Assembly (NCBI GenBank): GCA_963763135.1
Contig: CAVXNJ010000004.1
Span: 1,116,001-1,180,000, forward strand
Length of the DNA stretch: 64,000 nucleotides
Reading direction: 5' to 3'
From: JANMZO01 sp963763135
Lineage (GTDB): Bacteria > Actinomycetota > Acidimicrobiia > Acidimicrobiales > JANYDT01
The notes below the pieces were generated by a model that was not told where the DNA came from, searched no databases, and saw nothing but the letters and a program-made list of their open reading frames with translations. Within the stretch, counting starts at the first letter, position 1. Each line of letters begins with the position of its first letter. A program made the position numbers and the translations under genes. Shown here piece by piece: positions 24,524 to 34,311 of this stretch.

Positions 24524-25558
24524 TTGACCTCCGTGTCTGGCTACAACCGGTGTCTGCCACTGCTGCAACCCGGTGATGCCGTCGCCGTCATCACGCCGTC
24601 GGGCCCCGCCGACGCGAACCGATTGGCCAGCGGTTGCGAGACCCTGAGGTCGTGGGGCCTCGAGCCGGTACTCGGTGCGCATGTCAACACGGGTCGAGGG
24701 ATGACCGCCGGTGCCGATTCCGATCGCGCTCACGATCTCCAGTGGGCACTCGAATCCCGTGAGATTGCGGCGGTGTTCTGCGCTCGTGGGGGCTACGGCG
24801 TCATTCGGATTCTCGACGGCCTCGACTGGTCACGAATCCGACGATCGACTCCAAAACCGGTGGTTGGCTTTTCCGACATCACCGGTCTTCACGTGGCTCT
24901 CGCCGGCCGGCTCGGCTGGTCGTCGATTCTTGGTGTCCACGTTGCCGGTGGGATCGCCAATCATCCCGACGACGACCCGTCAGCCAACGATCTTCGGTCG
25001 CTGTTGTTCCACGGGATCCTTCCGAACCTATTCAGTGCACCAACCAGGGTCGTGCGCGGGGGTCGCGTTCGCGGCGTACCGCTTCGTGGCGGGAACCTCA
25101 CCATGTTGGCGGCAATGTGCGGATCATCCGACGGTACCCCGCCGCCAGAGCCGTTCATCGCGGTGCTCGAGGATGTGAACGAAGCGCCCTACCGGGTCGA
25201 TCGCATGCTCACACAGCTTCTCCGGGCCGGCTGGTTCGAAAATGCCGTCGGGGTGGTCTGCGGCTCCTGGGAGGGCTGCCACGGGGTGTCGGTAAGTACG
25301 CAACTGCGTGAGCAGCAGCGTGACGGCGACAGCGTCCACCTCGACGACGCCCACCTGGACGATGCAGGCGCACCGGCATTTCGGGAGGACACGCCGAACA
25401 CCGAGTTGGAGACGGTACTCGTGGAACGACTCGAGGCGCTTCACTGCCCACTGTTGTTCGACGCACCGTTCGGCCACGGCGCGAACCATCTTCCGGTGCC
25501 GATCGGCATTCCCGTGGACCTTGACACCTCAGCGCGCTCGCTGGCCTTTTCGAATTGA
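24524..25558 (+). CDS. S66-family LD-carboxypeptidase-like peptidase
   Basis: 344 aa from TTG; a GTG three codons later (24533) is equally plausible. S66 (LdcA/MccF) peptidases release the terminal D-Ala from murein tetrapeptides or cleave related amide bonds. Catalytic landmarks are present: PVVGFSDITGLHVAL (nucleophilic Ser), FIAVLEDVNEAPYRVDRML (Glu) and FGHGANHLPVPIG (His). GGYGVIRILDGLDW precedes the nucleophile as usual. An extra polar loop rich in Asp (about residues 265-295) breaks the C-terminal domain and is unusual. Cytoplasmic: no signal peptide seen. Confidence 0.9.
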   Translation: MTSVSGYNRCLPLLQPGDAVAVITPSGPADANRLASGCETLRSWGLEPVLGAHVNTGRGMTAGADSDRAHDLQWALESREIAAVFCARGGYGVIRILDGLDWSRIRRSTPKPVVGFSDITGLHVALAGRLGWSSILGVHVAGGIANHPDDDPSANDLRSLLFHGILPNLFSAPTRVVRGGRVRGVPLRGGNLTMLAAMCGSSDGTPPPEPFIAVLEDVNEAPYRVDRMLTQLLRAGWFENAVGVVCGSWEGCHGVSVSTQLREQQRDGDSVHLDDAHLDDAGAPAFREDTPNTELETVLVERLEALHCPLLFDAPFGHGANHLPVPIGIPVDLDTSARSLAFSN

Positions 25559-25640
25559 CCGGAACCGAGGCGACGCTGGTCCCGCGCACCGCGAGCTTCG
25601 CGAAACTTTTTGGTCGCGAAACCCTATGTACCGGCCGTGT

Positions 25641-25670
25641 TTGACGTAACGTTCGTCACACGAGTGCAAT
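25641..25670 (+). promoter_or_regulatory. Probable promoter of the molybdopterin hydroxylase gene
   Basis: TTGACG (25641-25646) and TGCAAT (25665-25670) are separated by 18 bp and lie about 43 bp upstream of a gene with a good ribosome-binding site (GAAAGGATCGCC). Confidence 0.4.
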
Positions 25671-25712
25671 AGAGGCACCGTCAGGTCAAAACGTGTCGTT
25701 GAAAGGATCGCC

Positions 25713-28010
25713 ATGGCAGCAGCAGGATCGATTTTGGGAAATGCCGTCCAACGAATGGAGGACCCAACTCTTCTTACCGGAGCGGGGAAGTACCTCGATG
25801 ACTTGGCGCCAACCGGCACACTCCACGTCACGTTTGTTCGGTCCACCCAAGCCCACGCGAAGGTGTTGAGTGTTGATGTTTCCGCAGCGGAGGCGATGCC
25901 GGGCGTAAAGGCCGTTTACCACGCAGGCAACGATCTCGGTTTGCCGTCGTTCCAGGGCTTCCCCATGATGCCGACCACGTTGAACCGGCCGATATTCGCC
26001 AAGGACGTCGTCCGTTTCGTAGGCGACGTGATTGCAGCCGTCGTAGCAACGTCGAAGTCCGCTGCGGCCGATGCCGCCGAGGCCGTGATCGTTGAGTACG
26101 AACCGCTCAAGGCGGTCGTCACACCGGCACAGGGCCTGGCCCCCGACGCCCCGATTCTGTTCCCGGAGCACGGATCCAACGTATGTTTCGGTACCGAGCA
26201 CGGCCAAGACGTAGACCCGTTCGAGGGTGCCGACGCAATTGGCGAAGTTACGATGGTCAGCCAGCGCCTCGCTGGAGCGCCCATGGAGAACAACGGGATT
26301 CTCGCCGAGCCCGGTGAACGCCCCGGAACCCTGACCTGCTGGATCTCACACCAGACGCCGCACGCTGCCCATGGAGCGCTTGTTGCGATGCTCGGGATGG
26401 AAGCCGCCGATGTCCGCGTCGTTTGCCCGTGGGTTGGCGGTGGCTTCGGCCCGAAGGCCGCTATCTACGTTGAATACATCGTCGCTGCCGCGGCGAGCCG
26501 CGCTCTCGGCGTTCCGGTCAAGTGGGCCGAAACCCGCTCAGAAGACATGGTTTCGCTCGTGCACGGGCGTGACTTCGTGATGACGGCCAAGCTGGGCGTG
26601 ACCAAAGACGGAAAGTTCACCGGGCTCCAGGGCGACGTAACCGCCAACGCCGGTGCGTACCCGGCCATCGGCGCCATCCTTCCGATGCTCACCCAGATGA
26701 TGGCCGTCGGCGTGTACGACATTCAGAAGGTCAAGTTCAACACCCGTACCGTCCTCACGAACACGACCACCATCGGTGCATACCGAGGTGCCGGTCGCCC
26801 CGAGGCCACGCAGCTCATCGAGCGGGTCATCGATGTCGCGGCGGCCAAGATCGGCATGGATCCTGCGGAAATCCGCCGCCGGAACTTCATCCAGCCCGAC
26901 GCCTTCCCCATGACAACCAACACCGGAGCTGCGTACGACTCGGGCGAATACGAAAAGGCGCTCGATGCCGTCCTCGTCGCGTCGGGCTACACGGAGCTGC
27001 GCGCCGAGCAGGCCAAGCGCCGCGCTGAGAACAACCCGATCGCTCTCGGCATCGGCATTTCGGCCTACGTCGAGGTGACCGCTCCGGTGGGCCTCCATGT
27101 GGAGTTCGGCGCCGTCGAGATCAACGACGACGGCTCGGCCTGCGTGTTCGCCGGTACGAGTGTTCACGGCCAGGGTCATGCGACTGCGTTCGCGATGCTC
27201 GCCACGGAAGTCCTTGGTATTCCGATGGAGAAGATCACCCTCGTCAACTCCGACACCGACCGGGTCCCACGCGGATCGGGCACCCTCGGGTCCCGCTCGC
27301 TGCAGACCGCCGGTTCGGCGATCTTCCTTGCCTCGAAGGAAGTGTTCAGCCGGGCCCAGAAGATCGCTGCGCATTTGCTCGAAGCAGCACCGGAAGACAT
27401 CGTCGCCGAAGGAGGCTCGCTGCATGTTGCGGGTACCCCGTCGAAGTCGATCTCCTGGGCGGAACTCGCCGTGGCGTCGAAAGACGCCTCGAAACTTCCG
27501 GCCGGCCTCGATCCGTCCACGCTTCGCCACGAACTCGACTTCGACGGAACCAACTCGACGTTCCCGTTCGGTGCGCACGTCTCAGTCGTCGAAGTCGATA
27601 CCGAAACCGGCAAGGTCGTCATGCGTCGCCACATCGCCGTCGATGACTGCGGCCGCATCCTCAACCCGCTTCTGGTCACGGGGCAGCAGCACGGCGGCAT
27701 CGCACAAGGTGCGGCCCAGGCGCTCTACGAATGGGTTCGTTACGACGAAGACGGGAACCCGGTCACCGGGACCCTGCTCGACTACACCGTCCCCTCAGCC
27801 GCTGAGCTTCCGAGTTTTGAAACCTCGAACACCCAGACCGACAGCCCCCGCAACCCGCTGGGAGCGAAGGGTATCGGTGAATCCGGCACGATTGGGTCCA
27901 CCCCGGCGATTCAGAATGCCGTGGTGGATGCGCTCTCGCATCTCGGCGTCACCCATATCGACATGCCCTGCACCCCCGAGCGAGTGTGGTCGGCAATCCA
28001 CGCAGTCTGA
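25713..28010 (+). CDS. Xanthine dehydrogenase-family molybdopterin-binding large subunit
   Basis: 765 aa. The N-terminal GNAVQRMEDPTLLTGAGKYL opens the ald_xan_dh_C domain; WVGGGFGPKAAIYVEY, TIGAYRGAGRPEATQLIERV and the late GAKGIGESGTIGSTPAIQNA (active-site Glu region) belong to the molybdenum-binding domains. The active-site loop is GAYRGAG, not the AYxCSFR of CoxL, so it is not a form I CO dehydrogenase. The family hydroxylates purines, aldehydes or aromatic acids, working with an FAD subunit and a 2Fe-2S subunit. Neither lies nearby, so partners must come from elsewhere. SD GAAAGGA; terminator hairpin follows. Confidence 0.92.
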   Translation: MAAAGSILGNAVQRMEDPTLLTGAGKYLDDLAPTGTLHVTFVRSTQAHAKVLSVDVSAAEAMPGVKAVYHAGNDLGLPSFQGFPMMPTTLNRPIFAKDVVRFVGDVIAAVVATSKSAAADAAEAVIVEYEPLKAVVTPAQGLAPDAPILFPEHGSNVCFGTEHGQDVDPFEGADAIGEVTMVSQRLAGAPMENNGILAEPGERPGTLTCWISHQTPHAAHGALVAMLGMEAADVRVVCPWVGGGFGPKAAIYVEYIVAAAASRALGVPVKWAETRSEDMVSLVHGRDFVMTAKLGVTKDGKFTGLQGDVTANAGAYPAIGAILPMLTQMMAVGVYDIQKVKFNTRTVLTNTTTIGAYRGAGRPEATQLIERVIDVAAAKIGMDPAEIRRRNFIQPDAFPMTTNTGAAYDSGEYEKALDAVLVASGYTELRAEQAKRRAENNPIALGIGISAYVEVTAPVGLHVEFGAVEINDDGSACVFAGTSVHGQGHATAFAMLATEVLGIPMEKITLVNSDTDRVPRGSGTLGSRSLQTAGSAIFLASKEVFSRAQKIAAHLLEAAPEDIVAEGGSLHVAGTPSKSISWAELAVASKDASKLPAGLDPSTLRHELDFDGTNSTFPFGAHVSVVEVDTETGKVVMRRHIAVDDCGRILNPLLVTGQQHGGIAQGAAQALYEWVRYDEDGNPVTGTLLDYTVPSAAELPSFETSNTQTDSPRNPLGAKGIGESGTIGSTPAIQNAVVDALSHLGVTHIDMPCTPERVWSAIHAV

Positions 28011-28405
28011 TGAAGCCGAGAGTCGTAACTCACCCGGGGAAACCGGGCGGGCACGCTCGGTAAGGATCCAACGTCGTCAGCGGCTCCCGGTGTACCGGGA
28101 GCCGCTTCGCGTCGTGACAGAAGTCGCGACCTGCTGGATCGACGCGGCTCGAACCCGATTGCTCGATGGTTAGCCTGACCTACCGGGGCATGTTGAGCTA
28201 CCTGCACGACTGTCGTGAGGAACTCGTATGTTTGAAACTTTTACGACACGAACGGACAGGATTTCAGAACCAACGCGTATGGTTGTTCCATGGACGCTTT
28301 TGGTCCGGGTCACCCGTGCTCCGGACGATGGACAATTCGACCAGACAACGTGCGGACACCACCGTTTGGCGTCGCGCCGCAAAGGTATGGGAGGCGGTCG
28401 TCTAC
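28011..28405. other. Intergenic region before the response regulator
   Basis: About 395 bp holding the terminator hairpin at 28079-28106. The response-regulator frame stays open back to 28166, but that extension shows no domain features, so I treat it as non-coding leader and promoter. Nothing else recognised. Confidence 0.45.
28079..28106 (+). terminator. Terminator hairpin after the molybdopterin hydroxylase gene
   Basis: AGCGGCTCCCGG (28079-28090) pairs perfectly with 28095-28106 around a TGTA loop. No clear T run follows. Confidence 0.7.
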
Positions 28406-29482
28406 GTGAGCCTCGACACGACGGAACCTCGCACACCCACCTCAAGCTTTGGTGGCACCGAAATCGCTCAGCATCGCCCGCGGGTTCTCATCGTCGACGA
28501 TGATCCGACGATCTTGAGCGCGGTCGCCCGACTTCTCACCAGCCATTTCGAGGTGTCCGTTTCGTTGACTGGATATGGAGGTCTCGCTTTGGCGGCTGAC
28601 CACCCGCCGGACCTGATACTCCTCGATGTCGAGATTCCCGATTTGGACGGTTACAGCGTCTGCGAAAGCCTGAAGTCCAACCCCCAAACCGAATCGATCC
28701 CGGTGGTGTTTCTCACCTCGCATTCCGACGAGGCATCCGAGGTTCGTGGGCTTGCGGCGGGGGCATCCGATTTCATGGCGAAGCCACCGCGTGGAGGCGC
28801 CGTTGTTGCACGCCTCGACAACCTTGTACGCATGAAGCAACTCGGCGATCGGCTGCAGGTCAACGCGAAAACCGATTACCTGACGGGGTTAGCCAACCGG
28901 TCAGAGTTCGACCGTGTCCTTGATCTGGAGGTACGACGCAGCAATCGGAACGGGCAGCCTCTTTCACTTCTTATGATCGATGTTGACTATTTCAAGGCAT
29001 ATAACGACCGCTATGGGCATCCGTCCGGCGATGAAGTCTTGCGCCGCGTAGCCAAGGCACTCAGACCGTTTCCCGCGCGTGCTGCCGACCTCGTGGCTCG
29101 CTACGGTGGCGAGGAATTCGTCCTGGTACTCCCTGAAACCGATCAATTTGGCGCTGGCTGCCTGTCGAGAAGCATCCTCCAGAGCGTCGACGCGCTCAGG
29201 ATCGAACATCGCGGCTCGCTGATCGGTGAGTTCCTTACCGTGAGCGTCGGTGCCGCGACCTCCTACGGGAAATCATCCAACTCCACATCATCGGAAACAC
29301 CTTCTAACTCCGACTTCGGCCGAGTCACCTCCAACGACCTGTTGTTGTGCGCCGATCGAGCCTTGTACGCAGCGAAACATCACGGACGTCGCCAGGCATG
29401 GAGCCTCATCATCGGTGAGAGCGAAAGTTCACCAATCTCGCATCCGGATCCGAACGGAAGCGAGAAGAGCCTTGACGACTAG
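28406..29482 (+). CDS. Response regulator with receiver and GGDEF (diguanylate cyclase) domains
   Basis: 358 aa from a GTG with GGGAGG about 10 bases upstream; the frame is open further upstream, so a longer form is possible. Receiver domain: RVLIVDDDPTILSAV, phospho-acceptor D74 in LILLDVEIPDLDGYS, VVFLTSHSD and FMAKPPRGG (Lys). GGDEF domain: LMIDVDYFKAYNDRYGHPSG, active-site GGEEF at about 234-238, and an inhibitory-site RxxD (RAAD) exactly five residues before it. It should make cyclic-di-GMP when phosphorylated and be product-inhibited. Its stop overlaps the start region of the hybrid kinase, its likely partner. A 25-residue Ser/Asn-rich insertion (SSNSTSSETPSNS) lies near the C-terminus. 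Confidence 0.93.
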   Translation: MSLDTTEPRTPTSSFGGTEIAQHRPRVLIVDDDPTILSAVARLLTSHFEVSVSLTGYGGLALAADHPPDLILLDVEIPDLDGYSVCESLKSNPQTESIPVVFLTSHSDEASEVRGLAAGASDFMAKPPRGGAVVARLDNLVRMKQLGDRLQVNAKTDYLTGLANRSEFDRVLDLEVRRSNRNGQPLSLLMIDVDYFKAYNDRYGHPSGDEVLRRVAKALRPFPARAADLVARYGGEEFVLVLPETDQFGAGCLSRSILQSVDALRIEHRGSLIGEFLTVSVGAATSYGKSSNSTSSETPSNSDFGRVTSNDLLLCADRALYAAKHHGRRQAWSLIIGESESSPISHPDPNGSEKSLDD

Positions 29483-32400
29483 CGAATTCGTAACTCATCC
29501 GTCGGCATCGTTGTTCGCCACGCTTTCGGCGCGCCCTCCGAAACTGAATCTGTCGATATTGGCCAAGTCGCAGGGCATCTTGGGGTTGAACCTGATGTTG
29601 ACCGCCATCGGGGCCGCCATCGGATTCGTTCTCAGCTTTGCTCTACTTTGGTTCAAACACCGGAGGCGCAGCGTCCATGCGTTGGAGGACCGCATTCGGC
29701 TCACGACGATGCTCGACAGCGCGAGCGATGCTGCGATCGGGCTCGACCTGACCGGTTGCGTCGTCACCTGGAACCGGGCCGCGACGGATCTTTTCGGCTT
29801 TGAGCGAGCGGAGGCAGTCGGGAAACACTTGACCGATCTCACTTTGGCCCCGGCAAACGTCGATGATGAATCGCTCTTGTTCGACAGGGCATTGGCGGGG
29901 CATGCCACGCGACCGTTCGAAACGCAGCGGCGGCACCGCAACGGTTCTTCAGTCGATGTTGAAATCTCCGCTGGTCCAATGTTCGATTCCAACGGCAAGG
30001 TATCCGGGGTGGTGAAAATTCTTCGCCCCATTGCCGAGCGACTGGCGTTGCTCCAGAGCCTTCGCTCGGCCAGCGAAGACCTCGAACGCCAAGTTGCGGA
30101 CCGGACGTTGCAGTTGGAGCGCACGGCACGTCTCGCCCACGTAGGTGGGTGGGAGCTTGATCCCCGAACGGGAGCGGTAACTGTTACGGACGAAGTTCTT
30201 CGCATATTCGGGTTGTCCAAGGACGTGTCCTTTGACCGAAACCGTGTTTTTCAGATGTTCTCAGCGGAAGCGAGGACCATGATCGATGAACTGAGGCCCA
30301 ACGCGATCGCAACCGGTGAAGGCTGGGACGTTGAAGTCCCAGCGATCAGCGCCGATGGTCGATCTCTTTGGATACGACATTTGGCGACCGTTGAACACGC
30401 TGACGATGGAGGCGTTCGGCTGGTCGGTGCGCTTCAAGACCTTTCGGCGTTTCGCGACGCCGGTAACGCCGTCAAGGAAGCGCAGTCGGTGCTTTCGGAT
30501 GCTCTACAGGTAGTCGGAGCGGGCCTGGCAATTTTTGACGTGGACAACCAACTCGCGTATTTCAACGAGGGGTACCGCGTCCTCATGGCCAATCTGGGGG
30601 AAAAGGTCGCTCTGGGTGCGCATTTGGAGGTAATAGAGCGCGAAAGTGCGGTTCGCAACCTGGGCCTCGAAGGTGACCAATTGGAAGAATGGGTCGCCCA
30701 ACGGGTTGCGGCCCATCAAGACGGTGGCGAGTGGATCTCGTCGGTCGAACACGGCAGTCGCTACAACGTCGTCGTCCGCAGACTCGCTGATGGGCGTCTG
30801 ATGACGTTTTACAGCGACGTGACGGTTCTGGAGGAAGCGCGGGAAATCGCGGAGAACGCGTCGCGAGCAAAGTCGGAATTTCTGTCCAACACCAGTCATG
30901 AGATCCGTACTCCGCTCAATGCCATCCTGGGACTCACGTACCTCCTCGAAAGCTCGTCACTGTCCACCGACCAGCATGCGATGATTTCGCAAATCTCCCA
31001 GTCGGGCCGATCCCTGCTCGGGTTGCTAAACGACGTGCTCGATCTCTCCAAAATCGAGGCGGGTCATCTGGAACTCGAGCAGCAGCTGTTCGATCTTCGG
31101 CAACTGATCAAGGAAGAAACGAACCTCGCTCGACTTTCGATGGAGGAAAAGGGTCTCGAGCTGTGGCTCGAAGTCGATTCCGCCGTTCCGGTGGTGGTGA
31201 AGGGCGACGCAACCCGAGTCCGGCAGGTACTGGTCAACCTCCTCAGCAACGCCGTGAAGTTCACTGACCGCGGCGAGGTGGCCGTTCGAGTGACTGCCAG
31301 CGGCAACACGACGGTCACCATTTCGGTAAGCGATTCCGGGGTCGGAATCGAAACCTCCGCGATCGACCGCCTATTCGAACCATTTGTGCAGGCTGACACG
31401 TCGACAACGCGACGGTTCGGCGGAACCGGGCTGGGGCTTTCGATTGTTTCTCGCATCGTGGAACTGATGGGGGGCGAGATCGTCGTCCGCAGCACAAAGG
31501 GCGAGGGCAGCACATTCGCGGTCACCATTCCCCTCGAGACATGTCCCGACAACGCCGCCCTGGACACCTTCGAAAACCGTCCACTTCGCGTCGTGATAGC
31601 CGAGGACAACGACCGGGAACGCGACCTGCTCGTTTCGCTCTCGAATGCCCTCGGATGGAGAACCCTCGCGGTTCAAACGGGCAGACAGCTCATCGATACC
31701 GTGGTTTCGGAATTGCAGAACGGGCACCCGGTCGATGCGCTGGTGGTCGAGCGGCAGATGCCCGATGTCAGTGGGATCTCCGCTTTGGCCGAAATCCGCG
31801 AAGCACTTCATGGACTCGTCCTTCCCGCAGTGGTGTTGGTGCGACCACAGGACCAGCACCGAGTGCGAGATACGCACCCGGCCAACCTGGCGACGAGCAT
31901 CCTGATCAAGAAGGCCACGGGGTCCGCATTGTTCAACGCGGTCAATGAGGCGATCGTGCGTACGAACATCAAATCGAATCGCGTCACCGATGGCACAGTG
32001 ATGGGCCGCCACAACATGAAATGGCTCGCCGGCGTCCAGATCCTGGTGGTTGACGACAGCCCGCTCAACCTGGAAGTCGCCGGCAAGGTCCTGGCCTTGG
32101 AAGGGGCCCACGTGTTCCTGGCCGCTAATGGCCCCGAAGCGCTCGCAATTCTGTCGGATTTCGAACACGACTTCGATGCTGTCCTGCTTGACGTCCAAAT
32201 GCCGGGAATGGACGGCTATGAGACCGTTCGACGGATTCGGACCATTGACGGATTCCAGGAGGTCCCTGTCATTGCCTTGAGCGCCGGAGTGTTGCAGTCG
32301 GAGCGCATGGCGGCCCAAGCGGCCGGTATGACCGACTTTCTCGCCAAACCACTCGAACCCCAGCGCGTCATCGGATGCCTCCGACGCCACATCGAGCACT

Positions 32401-33059
32401 ACCGCAAGTCGCCTGTTATTGCGACCACATCCCCGGCGCCCGACAACGCAACCAGAGGCAAGCTGGGGGCCAACGGGCGGCGAACTTTCGAGCTCGACAT
32501 TCCGGGGATCAACATGGCGTCAGTCGTCCAGGTGGTTCGCGACGACCCCAGCGTGTACCTCTCGATGTTGCAGCGTTTTCTCGACGAGTTTCGAGATGTA
32601 GCGACCACGGAACCTGAGAAAACGGCAGCGCGTCTGCACAAGATGATTGGCGGATCAAAAGTGCTCGGGGCCACCCTCTTGGCCGAACGGGCCACCCACA
32701 TTGAACGGGCAGCGCGGGCACAACACGATGTTCGTTCGGATCTCGGTGTGCTCAGCGCGATCATCGGGAGAATTGAAGCTGACGCGCGTGGTGCCTTCGC
32801 GGCGGAAAGAGTACTGGTCGAGCGATCCGAAGAATTGGCTCTCGCCGATGCCCGAAATGCCGACCCGATTTCTGCGGAAGAGCTGGGAAACCTGCGAGTG
32901 GCACTTGAGCAACACGACTTTTACGCGACCGAGCTCGTCGATCAACTAGCCGGAAATCTGCGAGTTTCCCTTCCGACGGAGCAATTCAAGGAACTGGTTT
33001 CCGTGGTTAACGGCTTTGATTTTGACCGGGCGATTCAATTGCTCTCTTCGCTGGATTAG
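29472..33059 (+). CDS. Hybrid sensor histidine kinase: TM, PAS domains, HisKA, HATPase, two receivers, HPt
   Basis: 1195 aa from a TTG overlapping the upstream stop (AGAAG precedes it). Order: one membrane helix (about 35-60), three PAS-like regions (about 68-460) with a short coiled coil, HisKA with H476 in SNTSHEIRTPLNA, HATPase_c with NLLSNAVKFTDRGEVAV, SDSGVGI and FGGTGLGLSIVSRI, receiver 1 with Glu at 760 (VVERQMP) where the phospho-acceptor Asp is normal, receiver 2 with intact D907 (LLDVQMPGMDGYE) and K in FLAKPLEP, then an HPt-like domain with H1056 (RLHKMIGGSKVLGA). Such a phosphorelay would pass phosphate H476-D907-H1056 and on to the GGDEF regulator upstream. Signal unknown. Confidence 0.93.
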   Translation: MTTSEFVTHPSASLFATLSARPPKLNLSILAKSQGILGLNLMLTAIGAAIGFVLSFALLWFKHRRRSVHALEDRIRLTTMLDSASDAAIGLDLTGCVVTWNRAATDLFGFERAEAVGKHLTDLTLAPANVDDESLLFDRALAGHATRPFETQRRHRNGSSVDVEISAGPMFDSNGKVSGVVKILRPIAERLALLQSLRSASEDLERQVADRTLQLERTARLAHVGGWELDPRTGAVTVTDEVLRIFGLSKDVSFDRNRVFQMFSAEARTMIDELRPNAIATGEGWDVEVPAISADGRSLWIRHLATVEHADDGGVRLVGALQDLSAFRDAGNAVKEAQSVLSDALQVVGAGLAIFDVDNQLAYFNEGYRVLMANLGEKVALGAHLEVIERESAVRNLGLEGDQLEEWVAQRVAAHQDGGEWISSVEHGSRYNVVVRRLADGRLMTFYSDVTVLEEAREIAENASRAKSEFLSNTSHEIRTPLNAILGLTYLLESSSLSTDQHAMISQISQSGRSLLGLLNDVLDLSKIEAGHLELEQQLFDLRQLIKEETNLARLSMEEKGLELWLEVDSAVPVVVKGDATRVRQVLVNLLSNAVKFTDRGEVAVRVTASGNTTVTISVSDSGVGIETSAIDRLFEPFVQADTSTTRRFGGTGLGLSIVSRIVELMGGEIVVRSTKGEGSTFAVTIPLETCPDNAALDTFENRPLRVVIAEDNDRERDLLVSLSNALGWRTLAVQTGRQLIDTVVSELQNGHPVDALVVERQMPDVSGISALAEIREALHGLVLPAVVLVRPQDQHRVRDTHPANLATSILIKKATGSALFNAVNEAIVRTNIKSNRVTDGTVMGRHNMKWLAGVQILVVDDSPLNLEVAGKVLALEGAHVFLAANGPEALAILSDFEHDFDAVLLDVQMPGMDGYETVRRIRTIDGFQEVPVIALSAGVLQSERMAAQAAGMTDFLAKPLEPQRVIGCLRRHIEHYRKSPVIATTSPAPDNATRGKLGANGRRTFELDIPGINMASVVQVVRDDPSVYLSMLQRFLDEFRDVATTEPEKTAARLHKMIGGSKVLGATLLAERATHIERAARAQHDVRSDLGVLSAIIGRIEADARGAFAAERVLVERSEELALADARNADPISAEELGNLRVALEQHDFYATELVDQLAGNLRVSLPTEQFKELVSVVNGFDFDRAIQLLSSLD

Positions 33060-33073
33060 GGCCCGACTTGCTA

Positions 33074-34238
33074 TCACCCGCCGGTGTAGCCGGTTGTGGA
33101 CGGCGCAGCGGCACCGTCGGGCACGAGGATGATCGGAGCACCGTCGGCGCCCGGAACCCCGATACCCGTCGGTCGCGGATCATTCGACGACGACACGATC
33201 GAGTACTCATCGGAGAGCGTGTCATACGGATTCGGCAGGCCGTCGGCCGTCGTGTACAGGTATCCGACCATGCGTTGCGTAGCCAAGTCGAGAACCGAAC
33301 GCGCCGAGCCCACAGGCACGGAATAGACAATGTGCCAGAACTTCGACGGCGGATAGGACTGCGTCCACGCGGGATAGGACTGCGTCGAATATGAACCGTA
33401 CGCGCCTTCGAAGTTCACGATGACATCCGTTGCGGCCGCCCAGCATGGTGCAGGGGTCACACCCGGGTTCACGACCACAAATCCGTCGTTCGCCTTGACC
33501 GCCGCGAGCCATGGGCTGTACAAGGCCTCCAAGCTCGTGCAATCCGTTGCCGCCTCGTCGAAGAAGATGTCAACAACGCCGTAAAAGCGCTTGTACGCCG
33601 CGATGGCCTCGGCGACATCGAGCGCCCGTCCGTGGCCGGTTGCGACATAACCGAGCACCCGGAGACCCTTTTCCCGCGCGGCCGCTACAGCCGCCGCGTA
33701 TTCGACAAACGCCGATGATCCCGGCCCGCTCGCCGGGTTCATCACGACCATCTGCAGCTTCAATGGTGCGTTCGCCTCGGCGGCCAACATGAGCTGCCAC
33801 AGCGGGACCGGGGCGAAGTACGCCGGTATTGCGGCCTGAGGACCGCCGTACGTGGCGGCCGGCACCGAAGCTGGGGCTGCGCGCGTCGGAGGCCGATGCT
33901 GCTGTGGTGGCCCCCGACGCCGGAGGCTCGGTCACGACGACGGTGATCGGGACTTCGCTGGAAGTCGCGCCGGCCACGGTTGTACGTGAGGACTCCCCCT
34001 CCGGTGCCGTGACTGGCGCGTCGTTGCCCGGCAAGCTCGTTTCCGAGTTCACGGACGTCGTTGGTTTGGATTCATCAGAACTAGTACATCCCGCGACAAC
34101 CAGGAGCCACAGCAGCGAAAGCGTCCAAAGAAGCGCCGGCCGTCGGCGCGTCAAGGCACATCGGCCGCGGAGTCGTTGGGAGTTGGGTGCCGACACTTTC
34201 CCAGCCAAGCAGAGATTCGTCGGATAGCCCGTTTTCAC
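33074..34238 (-). pseudogene. Spherulin-4-family lipoprotein split by a frameshift
   Basis: Two overlapping frames make one protein. The upstream frame gives a lipoprotein signal (LLWTLSLLWLLVVAGC, lipobox VAGC) and a Ser/Thr-rich linker ending TEPPASG. The downstream frame gives a complete spherulin-4-type domain: YFAPVPLWQLMLAAE, VVMNPASGPGSSAFVEY, VLGYVATGHGRALDVAEAI, VVDIFFDEAATDC, VVVNPGVTPAPCW. Removing one base from the C5 run at 33911-33915 (G5 in the gene) joins TEPPASG to PPQQHRPPTRAAP and the domain. Eukaryotic members include GH135 galactosaminogalactan hydrolases; a surface glycan hydrolase is inferred. The start is ambiguous (GTG 34238 or TTG 34154). True mutation, phase-variable tract or error cannot be told apart here. 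Confidence 0.8.
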
Positions 34239-34311
34239 CGTTCAGCAAACTCTCCGTGAAAGCGACAGCGGTTCCGCGACGGTGGGCGTCTAGCTAAAAA
34301 GACACTCGGTG

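Noticed and set aside
26538..27578. A 346-codon antisense frame inside the molybdopterin hydroxylase gene
   Set aside because: High GC keeps antisense frames open; no family features and no start signal.
31371..32399. A 342-codon antisense frame in the hybrid kinase gene
   Set aside because: Shadow of the kinase; no recognisable motifs.
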